Shown one piece after another: positions 45,283 through 54,103 of a stretch of 55,383 bases of DNA. How positions within the stretch are numbered: the first letter of the stretch is position 1; each line of letters starts with the position of its first letter. A model generated the notes under the pieces. It had not been told where the DNA came from, searched no databases, and saw nothing but the letters and a program-made list of their open reading frames with translations. Position numbers and translations under genes: made by a program. This DNA is from an uncultured Gammaproteobacteria bacterium. Lineage in GTDB: Bacteria; Pseudomonadota; Gammaproteobacteria; UBA4575. The stretch covers positions 1 through 55,383 of the forward strand of contig CALJEX010000001.1 in the NCBI GenBank assembly GCA_938074525.1, written 5' to 3'.

Positions 45283-46608
45283 TTAGGCTTCCGATCCAAT
45301 TAAGTCATATTCTGTTGCTTCTTCTATGGCTACTTGGACAATCTCACCTACTTGCAGCGTTCTATTACTATAAACGTGCACAGCACCATCGATCTCTGGA
45401 GCATCCGCATAACTTCTACCAATAGCCTCTTCTTCTGTTATCTCGTCGATCAACACATCTAATGTTTGGCCAATTTTTTCTTCTAATTTATTTTCGCTTA
45501 TTTCTTGTTGTAATTGCATCAGTCGATGCCAACGTTCTTGTTTGAGCTCATCATCCACTTGCCCATCTAACTGATTAGACTTCGCACCTTCAACTGGCGA
45601 ATACTGAAAACACCCCACTCGATCCAATTCTGCGTGTTTCAAAAATGTTAATAGCTGTTCAAAGTCATTATCTGTTTCGCCGGGAAAGCCAACAATAAAT
45701 GTACTTCGAATAGCAATCTGCGGACATAACTCTCGCCAGCGTTGAATTTGTTCTAGTGTGCGATCACTTGATGCAGGCCGACGCATACGTTTTAAAACAT
45801 CGTAACTTGCATGTTGAAACGGTGCGTCAATATAAGGAAGGATTTTTCCTTCAACCATTAACGGAATCACATCCTCTACATGCGGATAAGGATACACATA
45901 ATGCAAGCGAACCCAAATACCCAACTCGCCCATGGCTTTGCATAAATCTAACATCGAGTTGTTATACACTTTGCCGCGCCACAATTGTGACTCGTGCTTT
46001 ATATCTAAACCATAAGCACTAGTGTCTTGTGAGATCACTAGCAACTCCTTCACCCCAGCCTCTGCTAACTTTTCTGCTTCTTCCATCACATCATGCAATT
46101 GACGACTTTGCAATTTCCCGCGCATAGAAGGAATAATGCAGAAAGTGCACTTGTGATTACAACCTTCGGAAATTTTTATGTAGGCATAATGCTTGGGTGT
46201 TAACTTAATTCCCTGAGGCGGAAGTAATTCTATAAATGGATCATGCTTGATTGGTGCTGCCTTTCGCACTGCACCCATCACCGAGTTCACATCTTGAGGA
46301 CCAGAGATACTTAATACTTCTCTTGGTATCGCTTCAAGATCTTCAGCATTGACGCCCATACACCCAGTCACAATGACCTTGCCGTTCTGTGTTAACGCTT
46401 CACTAATCGCCTCTAGCGACTCTTGTTTAGCAGAATCAATAAACCCACAGGTATTCACTATCACTGCATCAGCGCCATCGTATTCATTGGAGATTTGGTA
46501 GCCCTCGCTACGCAACTGAGTAATAATGCGCTCAGAATCCACTAGTGCCTTAGGGCAACCTAAACTGATCATGCCCACAGAGGGGCTATTTTTATTTTCA
46601 GTAGACAT
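45283..46608 (-). CDS. rimO: Ribosomal protein S12 methylthiotransferase
   Basis: The 441-residue radical SAM enzyme adds a methylthio group to the conserved Asp of ribosomal protein S12. The N-terminal UPF0004 domain has [14 protein letters not shown] and [13 protein letters not shown] with cluster Cys. The radical SAM motif is [15 protein letters not shown] (C-x3-C-x2-C). A C-terminal TRAM domain (from about 375) ends in [13 protein letters not shown]-like sequence. S12-specific features distinguish it from MiaB. Full length; a monocistronic gene divergent from the CobB-like gene. Confidence 0.95.
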   Translation of the reverse strand: MSTENKNSPSVGMISLGCPKALVDSERIITQLRSEGYQISNEYDGADAVIVNTCGFIDSAKQESLEAISEALTQNGKVIVTGCMGVNAEDLEAIPREVLSISGPQDVNSVMGAVRKAAPIKHDPFIELLPPQGIKLTPKHYAYIKISEGCNHKCTFCIIPSMRGKLQSRQLHDVMEEAEKLAEAGVKELLVISQDTSAYGLDIKHESQLWRGKVYNNSMLDLCKAMGELGIWVRLHYVYPYPHVEDVIPLMVEGKILPYIDAPFQHASYDVLKRMRRPASSDRTLEQIQRWRELCPQIAIRSTFIVGFPGETDNDFEQLLTFLKHAELDRVGCFQYSPVEGAKSNQLDGQVDDELKQERWHRLMQLQQEISENKLEEKIGQTLDVLIDEITEEEAIGRSYADAPEIDGAVHVYSNRTLQVGEIVQVAIEEATEYDLIGSEA

Positions 46609-46692
46609 AAATAGCTATCGATTACGGGTAGTGCTTATTAATTTGTTTATATAGTACGCTTTGCGTTGGACCTCATTAAAACATACTACGCC

Positions 46693-48060
46693 ATGGGTCA
46701 GATACTTTTCTCCGCTGCACACAAGTCTTCCGGAAAAACCATTGTCACTACAGGAATTTGTGCTGCTTTGCGCGCACAAAACAAAGTTGTTCAGCCGTTC
46801 AAGAAAGGCCCGGATTATATAGACCCAATGTGGTTAGCAACAGCCTCTCAACGCAATTGCTACAACCTAGATTTCTGGACACAATCCAATCAAGAAATAC
46901 TGGAACTGTTTCATAGTAAAAGTATCGACGCAGACATTTCCATCATCGAAGCGAATAAAGGTCTTTATGATGGTCTCGCCTTAGATGGCAGCAATAGTAA
47001 TGCGGCATTAGCCAAGCTACTCAAATCGCCAGTAATCCTAGTGTTGGATTGCCGCGGCACCATCCGTGGCATTGCTCCATTGTTACTTGGCTATCAGCAG
47101 TTTGACACTGAAGTAAATATTAAGGGCGTGATCTTGAATTTTGTCGGCGGCGATCGTCATGAGAAAAAACTTCGCCAAGTCGTTGAACATTACACAAATC
47201 TGAAAGTACTTGGTGCAATACGTCGTGACGATGCGTTAACACTAGAAGAAAGATATCTTGGCTTAATCCCCAGCAATGAAGATGCTCTAGCCAACAAGAA
47301 AACACAATCATTGGCAAACATTGTTGGCAGCCAAGTGGATCTTGACGCACTCATGGAAATTTCCACACCCATCCCGCCAGTACACATTACTTCAAAAAAG
47401 ATTCATGCGTCTTTTGATTTGCGTATTGGCTATGCAAAAGATCGTGCGTTTGGTTTTTATTATCCTGACGACTTGGAAAATTTTCAGCAATTGGGCGCTA
47501 CGCTAGTTCCTTTTGATACTTTGAATGATAAAGATTTACCTAATGTAGACGCCATCTTTATTGGCGGAGGGTTTCCTGAAAAGTGCATGCAAGCATTAGA
47601 AGACAATCAATCAATGCGCATGCAAATCAATAATGCACTCACACAAGGATTACCTGCATATGCAGAATGCGGCGGACTCATGTATCTATGCAATAACATT
47701 GAATACCAGGGAAATCGTGCAGCCATGACAGGCATCATTAACGCAGATTGCATAATGACACCGACTCCTCAAGGACGTGGCTATATTCAATTCAAAGAAA
47801 ATCAGCATGCATTCTGGCCTAGCAGTCCATCATCACCGATTAATGCACATGAGTTTCATTATTCGCATTTGTCGGGCTTAGACCAAGACAGCACTCTTGT
47901 ATTTGACGTCACACGCGGCAGCGGCATTCAAAACAAACAGGATGGTATTCGTATACACAATACTCTTGCATGTTACGCACACCAACGTCATAGCGTGCAC
48001 AATCCCTGGATTCTACAATTTTTGAGTTTTATCGAATCTTGCCAATCCAAACAGGCTTAA
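46693..48060 (+). CDS. CobB/CbiA-family glutamine amidotransferase, DsrN-like
   Basis: The 455-residue protein has the N-terminal dethiobiotin-synthase-like P-loop (SSGKTIVTTGICAAL, with KKGPDYIDPMW) and a C-terminal class I glutaminase-like domain with the nucleophile motif ECGGLMYL. The family amidates corrin or sirohaem side chains with glutamine and ATP. No cobalamin genes are here. The next gene encodes a cysteine-free IscA-like protein, the same order as dsrN-dsrR in sulfur oxidisers such as Allochromatium, where DsrN amidates sirohaem for DsrAB. I start at ATG 46693; a TTG at 46666 is less likely. Confidence 0.82.
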   Translation: MGQILFSAAHKSSGKTIVTTGICAALRAQNKVVQPFKKGPDYIDPMWLATASQRNCYNLDFWTQSNQEILELFHSKSIDADISIIEANKGLYDGLALDGSNSNAALAKLLKSPVILVLDCRGTIRGIAPLLLGYQQFDTEVNIKGVILNFVGGDRHEKKLRQVVEHYTNLKVLGAIRRDDALTLEERYLGLIPSNEDALANKKTQSLANIVGSQVDLDALMEISTPIPPVHITSKKIHASFDLRIGYAKDRAFGFYYPDDLENFQQLGATLVPFDTLNDKDLPNVDAIFIGGGFPEKCMQALEDNQSMRMQINNALTQGLPAYAECGGLMYLCNNIEYQGNRAAMTGIINADCIMTPTPQGRGYIQFKENQHAFWPSSPSSPINAHEFHYSHLSGLDQDSTLVFDVTRGSGIQNKQDGIRIHNTLACYAHQRHSVHNPWILQFLSFIESCQSKQA

Positions 48061-48075
48061 ATCTGCCAAGCCAGG

Positions 48076-48081
48076 TATAAT
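48076..48081 (+). promoter_or_regulatory. Candidate -10 box before the IscA-like gene
   Basis: A perfect TATAAT lies 31 bases before the ATG at 48112, but no good -35 is found. The gene may also be read from the upstream CobB-like gene (51-base gap). Confidence 0.25.
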
Positions 48082-48111
48082 ACTCTTAACAATATTTTTG
48101 GAAGTTACATT

Positions 48112-48447
48112 ATGGATGAAGTGTCAATAACAGAAACAGCCGCACAGCAAGTTAAAAAATCAGCACTAGAATCACAGACAGAAAATCTACCTTTGCGTAT
48201 CGCTGTCACAGTTCAAACAAACGGATCATTTCATTACGGCATGGGTTTTGATGACGTGGGCAACGCCAAGGGTGAAGATATAAGCTATCACTCGAATGGT
48301 GTAGACATCGTGATTGCCAAAACAAGCTACGAGTTACTGAAAGGCACCGTGGTTGATTACGCTGAGCTAGAACCGAAACAGTTCCACTTTATATTTCTCA
48401 ACCCCAATGACCCTAACTATAAACCTAGCGCTTCCGACGAGACATAA
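48112..48447 (+). CDS. Cysteine-free IscA/HesB-like protein, DsrR-like
   Basis: The 111-residue protein follows the A-type scaffold fold: N-terminal ITETAAQQVKKSA, central LPLRIAVTVQTNGSFHYGMGFD, then GVDIVIAKTSYELLKGTVVDY and FIFLNPNDPN. The three cysteines that bind Fe-S in IscA (GCSG and CGCG regions) are all absent; the protein has no Cys at all. DsrR of Allochromatium is also IscA-like without these cysteines, and is involved in regulation of the dsr operon. Adjacency to the DsrN-like gene supports this reading. Alternatively it is a general HesB-like protein of unknown role. Confidence 0.78.
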   Translation: MDEVSITETAAQQVKKSALESQTENLPLRIAVTVQTNGSFHYGMGFDDVGNAKGEDISYHSNGVDIVIAKTSYELLKGTVVDYAELEPKQFHFIFLNPNDPNYKPSASDET

Positions 48448-48489
48448 CGCCAACTAAACCTGGCGAGCATTAAATATAATTCAACCTTA

Positions 48490-50028
48490 GTGCAATCATT
48501 GTTAGAAAAATTAACCAACAATATTAACCTGCCAACCGCTGGCGTGTTATTAGGTTTATGCTTATCCATAACAAGTGCATTTATGACAACCTTGTCTTTG
48601 TGGATTTTACTTGCAGGGCTGTCTCTTATCGCCATCGCATTTTGGAATTTATGGTCTAGCTACATTGTTCCTGCACAACGCATTAAAGATTGGACTCAAA
48701 TGATTCGCGCTGGTGATCTAGGCGCGAAGTTTACTCACAAACCGATTGGCGACTACGTCCACATTTATCAAGACCTGCAGTTTATTGGTGGGATGCTGAA
48801 AGCGCTTTCAACTAACGCTGAAACACAGGTACAAAAGCATACCAATCACATCGCACAAAAAACTCGCTCTTTGTCAATTTTGTACGATGTTGCTAACAGC
48901 ATTAACTTATCTAGAGATGTAAGCTCGTTATTAAGTCAGTTTCTTTTCAATATGACTGAGCTTATCGACGCACAAGCTGCGGTCGCTTACTTAGTTAATG
49001 AGAATGATGAAGTAGAATTACTCACACATATAAACGGCAATGAAGAACTTGTTGCCGGACACGCCAGACATTGCTTAATCAGTCATTCTAGCAATACCCA
49101 AGAAGATGGCTTCGGCATATTAAATATAAAATTGCTAGATTGTGATGATTCATTTTGCAAAAAATATTTTCACGATGAACAAGTGTGCGTACTTATCGTC
49201 CCTTTACAGTATCAAGAGAAATTATTAGGCGCGTACAATTTCTATGTGCATAAAAACACTTTGAACGACTTTGAGGATTTTGACGATCTATTTACTAGTA
49301 TTGGGCGCCACCTTGGTGCTGCTATCGAAAAAGCACATCTAGACGAAGAAACGACCTCATTATCTATTATGAGGGAACGTACGCATATCGCTAACGAGCT
49401 ACATGACTCACTGGCACAAACACTAACCAGTATTCGCTTTCAAGTACGCGTATTAGATGAAACCTTACACCAAGGGAATGACGCGCAAACATGGGCCGAG
49501 ATGGAAAGAATTGAAGCCTCTATCAATGAAGCGCATACTGAAATTCGCGAACTTATTGCCCACTTTAGATCACCCGCTGTCCTTGTCAGCTTGATTGGCT
49601 CTGTAGAGCAAACAATTGATCGTTTCCGTCAAGTAAATGATGAGATACAAGTGTTTTTCCAAAATGAGTGGCCAGAAACTGGCTTGCCTGCAGAAACAGA
49701 GTTTCATATTCTGCGTATAATTCAGGAATCGTTAACTAACATAAGAAAACATAGTGATGCTGAAAATGTGCGCATTATGATGTGTGCCAGTGGCACAGAC
49801 AGCTATAAAGTATTAATTGAAGATGATGGCGTTGGCTTTTCCAAGCCCCAAACAAGCTATCATTCTGGCGAGCATATCGGCTTATCGATTATGCGCGACC
49901 GGGCTAAGCGCTTTGGCGCAGAATTCACTGTAGAAAGTGAACCAGGCGAAGGCACACGAATTGTTTTAGAATTCACCAATAACCAACCATTCACGACCAC
50001 GACAGACCAAATAAATAATGACCTCTAA
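48490..50028 (+). CDS. NarX-type sensor histidine kinase with GAF domain
   Basis: The 512-residue protein starts at GTG 48490. Two adjacent membrane helices (about 15-55) have almost no periplasmic loop, so the nitrate-sensing P-box of NarX is missing. A GAF-like domain (about 125-280) follows. The HisKA_3 phosphoacceptor is in RTHIANELHDSLAQTLTSIRF, and the ATPase domain shows IIQESLTNIRKHS and DDGVGFS with GLSIMRDRAKRFGA. It overlaps its response regulator gene by 11 bases. The signal is likely cytoplasmic or membrane-derived; it cannot be named from sequence. Confidence 0.9.
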   Translation: MQSLLEKLTNNINLPTAGVLLGLCLSITSAFMTTLSLWILLAGLSLIAIAFWNLWSSYIVPAQRIKDWTQMIRAGDLGAKFTHKPIGDYVHIYQDLQFIGGMLKALSTNAETQVQKHTNHIAQKTRSLSILYDVANSINLSRDVSSLLSQFLFNMTELIDAQAAVAYLVNENDEVELLTHINGNEELVAGHARHCLISHSSNTQEDGFGILNIKLLDCDDSFCKKYFHDEQVCVLIVPLQYQEKLLGAYNFYVHKNTLNDFEDFDDLFTSIGRHLGAAIEKAHLDEETTSLSIMRERTHIANELHDSLAQTLTSIRFQVRVLDETLHQGNDAQTWAEMERIEASINEAHTEIRELIAHFRSPAVLVSLIGSVEQTIDRFRQVNDEIQVFFQNEWPETGLPAETEFHILRIIQESLTNIRKHSDAENVRIMMCASGTDSYKVLIEDDGVGFSKPQTSYHSGEHIGLSIMRDRAKRFGAEFTVESEPGEGTRIVLEFTNNQPFTTTTDQINNDL

Positions 50029-50683
50029 TCTACGCGTACTGATTATTGACGATCACACACTCTTCAGAGATGGCCTTCAGGGCCTACTGGAGCGACATAA
50101 TATTGATGTTGTTGGATCGTTAGGCGATGGCCATGAAGGCATTCGACTGGCTCAAGAATTAAAGCCGGATATTATTCTTCTCGATATGCGCATGCCCAGC
50201 CTATCTGGCTTAGAGGTATTAAAGCAATTACAGCAGAATAACTTTGAAGCCCCAATCGCCATGCTCACCACTAGTAATGACGAACGCGATTTAGTCGAAG
50301 CACTACGAAATGGCGCCAAAGGTTACCTATTAAAAGATATGGACCCTGATGACGTTGTCGCAGCATTACGCGAAATCGTTAAAGGTGAAACCGTGGTAGC
50401 ACCCAATCTAACCCAAATATTAGCGCGTGTGGTCAAAGGTGAACCCATCTTAGAATCCGAACCCAGCCCTATTGACGACTTAACCCCTAGAGAAGCAGAA
50501 ATTTTAAGCTTATTAGCCGAAGGTCAAAGCAATAAAGTCATTGCCAGAAACCTAGGCATTTCTGATGGCACTGTAAAATTACACGTCAAAGCTATTCTAC
50601 GAAAGCTTAATATCCATTCTCGCGTTGAAGCCGCCGTAATTGCTGTTGAACAAGGAATGCGCGCTAACAAAAAACCGCTGTAA
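50018..50683 (+). CDS. NarL/FixJ-family response regulator
   Basis: The 221-residue protein has a receiver domain with IIDDHTLFRDGL, the phosphoacceptor Asp56 in PDIILLDMRMP and the conserved Lys in GAKGYLLKD, followed by a LuxR/NarL helix-turn-helix (LTPREAEILSLLAEGQSNKVIARNLG). It is the partner of the overlapping kinase gene. Targets are unknown; the neighbouring rhodanese, dsrN/R-like and nrd genes are candidates by position only. Confidence 0.93.
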   Translation: MTSNLRVLIIDDHTLFRDGLQGLLERHNIDVVGSLGDGHEGIRLAQELKPDIILLDMRMPSLSGLEVLKQLQQNNFEAPIAMLTTSNDERDLVEALRNGAKGYLLKDMDPDDVVAALREIVKGETVVAPNLTQILARVVKGEPILESEPSPIDDLTPREAEILSLLAEGQSNKVIARNLGISDGTVKLHVKAILRKLNIHSRVEAAVIAVEQGMRANKKPL

Positions 50684-50707
50684 TTGATTCCTGCTGAAGT
50701 TCCCTAA

Positions 50708-51151
50708 ATGAAGACGTTCGACCAACTAGTTGAGGAAGCGGCTGAGCACATTAATGAATTAATGCCCTGGGATCTTGAGCAAAAAATCGATAGCAACGAC
50801 ACACTACTGTTAATTGATGTGCGTGAAGCGGAAGAATTCAATGCGATGCATATTGCAAACGCAATCAATATTCCGCGTGGCATTCTTGAAGCCGCCTCAG
50901 AAACCGGCTACGACGAAACCAATGCCGAATTATCCACTGCACGCGACAAACATGTTGTCCTCATCTGTCGCTCTGGCAAACGCAGTTGCATGGCTGCTTA
51001 CACCTTAAAACAACTTGGTTTCAAACACGCTGCTTCACTAAAAACTGGTTTGCGCGGCTGGAATGATTACGACCAACCCATGATTGACCAACACAACCAA
51101 CCAGTGGATGGTGATCACGCCGAAGAATATTTACGACCACAGGTACGTTAA
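50708..51151 (+). CDS. Rhodanese-domain protein
   Basis: The 147-residue protein contains a single rhodanese domain with LLIDVREAEEFNAMHIANAINIPRG and the active-site loop VVLICRSGKRSCMAA, whose first Cys would carry the persulfide. There is no signal peptide, so it is cytoplasmic. It lies 24 bases after the response regulator and may share its transcript. A role in sulfur transfer is consistent with the nearby DsrN/DsrR-like genes, but the sulfur donor and acceptor are unknown. Confidence 0.9.
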   Translation: MKTFDQLVEEAAEHINELMPWDLEQKIDSNDTLLLIDVREAEEFNAMHIANAINIPRGILEAASETGYDETNAELSTARDKHVVLICRSGKRSCMAAYTLKQLGFKHAASLKTGLRGWNDYDQPMIDQHNQPVDGDHAEEYLRPQVR

Positions 51152-51283
51152 GCAGAAATCCTGTCTACCCTGTACAGAACATATTATCAGTCACGTTCAA
51201 CGAGCACCTGTTGCATGTAACATCTGTACTTACAACCAATTATCGCTGATAATTTTAGGCATCTCCTCATTCACACTAAACAA

Positions 51284-51451
51284 ATGAAACCTTGGCAAAG
51301 AAATCGATTCGCTTTAGTAGCTGTAATACTCGTAAGCGTTGTCACCGTTAACATTTCCAGTCTTACCACTGCACAAATATTGTCATTGATTGCGTTGTAT
51401 CTTTTATTATTTTTTCTATATGTGAAATTTTTTAATCACTACCAGAAATAG
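51284..51451 (+). CDS. Small two-helix membrane protein, unknown
   Basis: A 55-codon frame begins MKPWQRNRFALVAVILVS and contains two hydrophobic stretches (about 9-25 and 30-47), ending KFFNHYQK. Codon use and the positively charged start look like a real inner-membrane miniprotein. No clear ribosome site or known family is recognised. The surrounding stretch 51152-51627 contains no other gene. Confidence 0.45.
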   Translation: MKPWQRNRFALVAVILVSVVTVNISSLTTAQILSLIALYLLLFFLYVKFFNHYQK

Positions 51452-51500
51452 TTTTTGCTCAGTTACTGCTAACACATAATACTCAAGCCAACCGAACATC

Positions 51501-51604
51501 ATTCCCATTGAGATGGGAATCCAGCCAGACACAAAAATATCGATAATATATTTATCATTCGCTCTACGCATTGCCTGAGCGAGACCCCGCCTGTGCAGGA
51601 ATGG
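51501..51604. repeat. Degenerate palindromic intergenic repeat (REP/MITE-like)
   Basis: The left end is a perfect hairpin, ATTCCCAT-TGAG-ATGGGAAT (51501-51520), followed by CCAG. The right end has GCGAGACCCCGCCTGTGCAGG near 51570-51600. This resembles the widespread proteobacterial elements that begin ATTCCCGC...GCGGGAATCCAG and end in GACCCCCGCC-type palindromes. Only this copy was noticed in the window. It lies between the small membrane protein and the S24 gene. Confidence 0.45.
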
Positions 51605-51627
51605 CTGGGGAAATTAAAACGATAAGC

Positions 51628-51972
51628 TTAATCGTAGTGCTTATGGTATTTTCTTCTAGCACCAGCTCTTTGTGTAATCACACCACGTACAACACTTGGA
51701 CTTTCAATTTCAACAACTTTATAGCCGGGATTAATCGCCTGCAAAAGAAACTTTTCTCCGTCTTGAATAAGCTGGCGGAAAATATATTCTCCGTCTATCT
51801 CTGCAATCACATAACGACCACTTTCCACATTAGCCACAGGGTCAATAATAATAATGCAGCCATCTTTAAATTCTGGCTCCATGCTGTCACCAAGCACACG
51901 CAGTGCAAATGGTTCGTCGCTGGCACAGCCGCCGCCGGCATCTAGATCAAGTAATTCAGTTTCTTCACTCAT
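51628..51972 (-). CDS. Free-standing S24 (LexA/UmuD-like) domain protein, catalytic Lys replaced
   Basis: The 114-residue protein is a lone S24 peptidase-like domain. The nucleophile-Ser motif GDSMEPEFKDG is present (Ser30). The general-base Lys of LexA/UmuD (GEFTVKKL in UmuD) aligns with Arg66 in GEYIFRQL, so normal self-cleavage is doubtful. There is no helix-turn-helix and no obvious cleavage site. It ends in a basic tail (ARRKYHKHYD). It starts five bases after the ABC exporter stop codon, so the two are probably one operon. It may be a sensor or protein-binding domain. Confidence 0.8.
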   Translation of the reverse strand: MSEETELLDLDAGGGCASDEPFALRVLGDSMEPEFKDGCIIIIDPVANVESGRYVIAEIDGEYIFRQLIQDGEKFLLQAINPGYKVVEIESPSVVRGVITQRAGARRKYHKHYD

Positions 51973-51977
51973 AACTT

Positions 51978-53783
51978 TTAACTTAATAGTTGTTGTTCTT
52001 GTTCAGCATCTTTTTGCTGTAATGTCCACAGCTGTGAGTATAGCTGATTCCTCTCTAGTAATTGAACATGGGTACCGTGCTCAACTACTTTGCCCGCATC
52101 AATAACATAAATTTTATCCGCATCCACAATCGTTGATAAACGATGCGCAATCATCAATGAGGTAACATCCTTAGTCACTTTTTCGATTGCCTTCATGACA
52201 GCAACTTCTGTATTGGTATCCAAGCTGGAGGTCGCTTCATCAAATACAATAATTTTTGGTTTCTTTAATATTGCGCGCGCAATTGCCACGCGCTGCACTT
52301 CTCCGCCCGACAATTTCAAACCACGCTCACCGACGATGGTATCTAAGCCATCAGGCAACTTAGCAATCAACTTATCTAAATTTGCTAATGAAATTGCTTG
52401 CTGCAATTCTTCTTCGCTTGCAAGTGGATTACCGTATTGAACATTAAAGCGAATAGTTTCGTTAAACAGCATAGTATCCTGCGGCACCATACTGACATGA
52501 CTACGCAGGCTATCTTGACTACAGTCTGCAATATTTTCACCGTCAATAGTAATGCTGCCTTCGGTCACGTCATAGAACCTAAATAACAAGCGCGCAATGG
52601 TTGATTTGCCCGAACCCGAAGGACCCACCACGGCGACTTTTTCTCCCGGCTTAATTTCCAGTGATACTTGATCTAATATTTTGCGCTCAGATGTATATGA
52701 AAAACTTACCTTGTCAAAACGAATTGCGCTATGAGTAATATTCAATGCACGAGCATTAGCCTTATCTTGCACTTCTGGGGATTCTTCTAATAACTTTGCC
52801 AGCAAATCCATATCAGCTAGCGAGTAAGTAATCTGTCGATACACAATACCCAGCATATTCATAGGCACAAACAGTTGTAGCATTAACGCATTCACTAACA
52901 CCAAATCTCCAATGGTCATTTCATCGGCAACCACTCCTTTGGCTGCAAAAATCATAATGCCGGTAACTCCAAGCGCAATAATGGTGGCCTGACCAAAATT
53001 TAATAACGACATAGTAAAAGTACTTTTAACTGATGCCTGTTCCCATTGGTTTAGAGTGTTGGCATATCGATCTACCTCATATTTCTCATTGTTAAAATAT
53101 TTGACCGTTTCATAATTAAGCAGACTATCGACCGCTTGTGAGTGTGCTTCAGAATCTAATTTGTTCGCCAGATGACGATAATGCATACGCCAGTTAGTGA
53201 ACAACACGGTAAATACGACATACACAACGATGGTGGTTAAGGTAATCACCGTGAACAGAACATTATACGAACCGAATAAAATCGCGGTCACTAAGGTGAT
53301 TTCAAATAGCGTAGGAATAACAATAAATACAAAATAGTTGGATAGAGAGCTGAGACTTTGTGTACCACGCTCTAAATCGCGCGTGACTGAGCCAGTACGA
53401 CGATCCAGATGGAAGCGTAAGGACAACTGGTGCAAATGAGCAAGTACCTCTGAAGACAATCTCCTGATGGCATGAAAACGTGCACGTGCAAAAAATACGT
53501 CACGCAATTCATTGAATAACCCCGTGGAAAGACGCAATGCGCCATAGCCCAACAGCAGCACGATTGGTAGCTGTAAGGCAATTTGCTCCATATCGAGCGC
53601 ATCAACTATATGTTTAAGTACCAGAGGAACGGCCACAGTCGCCACTTTTGCCGCAATCAAGCAACTTAGTGCTAGCAGTATTCGACCACGAAATTCCCAT
53701 AGATAAGGAAAAAGGCGGCGTAAATTTTTCCAATCTGTACGAGTTGTGTGCGGATCTTCGGTGCGCGCGTGGATTCCCTTCAT
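51978..53783 (-). CDS. Atm1/HMT1-type ABC exporter (fused permease and ATPase)
   Basis: The 601-residue half-transporter has six membrane helices (about 30-320) and a C-terminal ATPase with Walker A GPSGSGKSTIARLLF, Q-loop MVPQDTMLFNETI, signature LSGGEVQRVAIARA, Walker B IIVFDEATSSLD and switch His MIAHRLSTI. The segment TRDLERGTQSLSSLSNYFVF and the RTGSVTRDLERG region are those of the Atm1 family, which exports glutathione-linked sulfur species or heavy-metal conjugates. The substrate in this organism is unknown. It would act as a homodimer in the inner membrane. Confidence 0.92.
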   Translation of the reverse strand: MKGIHARTEDPHTTRTDWKNLRRLFPYLWEFRGRILLALSCLIAAKVATVAVPLVLKHIVDALDMEQIALQLPIVLLLGYGALRLSTGLFNELRDVFFARARFHAIRRLSSEVLAHLHQLSLRFHLDRRTGSVTRDLERGTQSLSSLSNYFVFIVIPTLFEITLVTAILFGSYNVLFTVITLTTIVVYVVFTVLFTNWRMHYRHLANKLDSEAHSQAVDSLLNYETVKYFNNEKYEVDRYANTLNQWEQASVKSTFTMSLLNFGQATIIALGVTGIMIFAAKGVVADEMTIGDLVLVNALMLQLFVPMNMLGIVYRQITYSLADMDLLAKLLEESPEVQDKANARALNITHSAIRFDKVSFSYTSERKILDQVSLEIKPGEKVAVVGPSGSGKSTIARLLFRFYDVTEGSITIDGENIADCSQDSLRSHVSMVPQDTMLFNETIRFNVQYGNPLASEEELQQAISLANLDKLIAKLPDGLDTIVGERGLKLSGGEVQRVAIARAILKKPKIIVFDEATSSLDTNTEVAVMKAIEKVTKDVTSLMIAHRLSTIVDADKIYVIDAGKVVEHGTHVQLLERNQLYSQLWTLQQKDAEQEQQLLS

Positions 53784-53946
53784 GACGCTTTTTTGTCCCT
53801 ATTCAAAATTATTTTTTACTCAATAAGTTAATAAAAAAATTCTATTTAATTTGATCAATTAGTTTTTGTTCACTCTACTTTTACTTAAAATTTGTAAGTA
53901 CGCGATAGTACACATTATTTTTATTTTAAGTTGTCCATTACACAAG

Positions 53947-53955
53947 TTATCCACA
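53947..53955 (+). promoter_or_regulatory. DnaA box 1 upstream of nrdA
   Basis: TTATCCACA is a perfect match to the DnaA-box consensus. It lies 43 bases upstream of the predicted nrdA -35. In E. coli, DnaA boxes at the nrdAB promoter tie dNTP synthesis to replication initiation. Confidence 0.7.
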
Positions 53956-53969
53956 GCTTACTGACACCT

Positions 53970-53978
53970 CTATCCACA
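53970..53978 (+). promoter_or_regulatory. DnaA box 2 upstream of nrdA
   Basis: CTATCCACA differs from the consensus at the first base only. It is in the same orientation as box 1, 23 bases downstream (about two helical turns), and overlaps the NrdR-like site by five bases. Confidence 0.6.
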
Positions 53979-53989
53979 ACATATTGGGG
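53974..53989. promoter_or_regulatory. NrdR-like box upstream of nrdA
   Basis: CCACAACATATTGGGG matches the NrdR consensus ACACAATATATTGTGT at 12 of 16 positions and ends immediately before the -35. NrdR represses ribonucleotide reductase genes when dATP is high. The usual second box about 31 bases away is not convincing. Confidence 0.5.
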
Positions 53990-54019
53990 TTGACGACCGA
54001 TCCTACCTCAACTTATAGT
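53990..54019 (+). promoter_or_regulatory. nrdA promoter
   Basis: TTGACG (53990-53995) and TATAGT (54014-54019) are spaced by 18 bases. Transcription would start near 54026, giving a leader of about 78 bases. The rest of the 320-base intergenic stretch (53784-53939) is AT-rich and should hold the divergent promoter of the ABC exporter gene, which I could not pin down. Confidence 0.6.
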
Positions 54020-54103
54020 GTTCTCAGGTTGGGAGGCATGCAATGTCGCTCCTTTGAAAATAAAAAAATCTATAAATAATCATAAAGTTCCAAGAGAGTC
54101 TTA

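Noticed and set aside
46693-48060. Cobalamin biosynthesis gene cobB/cbiA
   Set aside because: No cobalamin genes are nearby, and the cysteine-free IscA-like neighbour fits dsrN-dsrR better; left as DsrN-like rather than certain.
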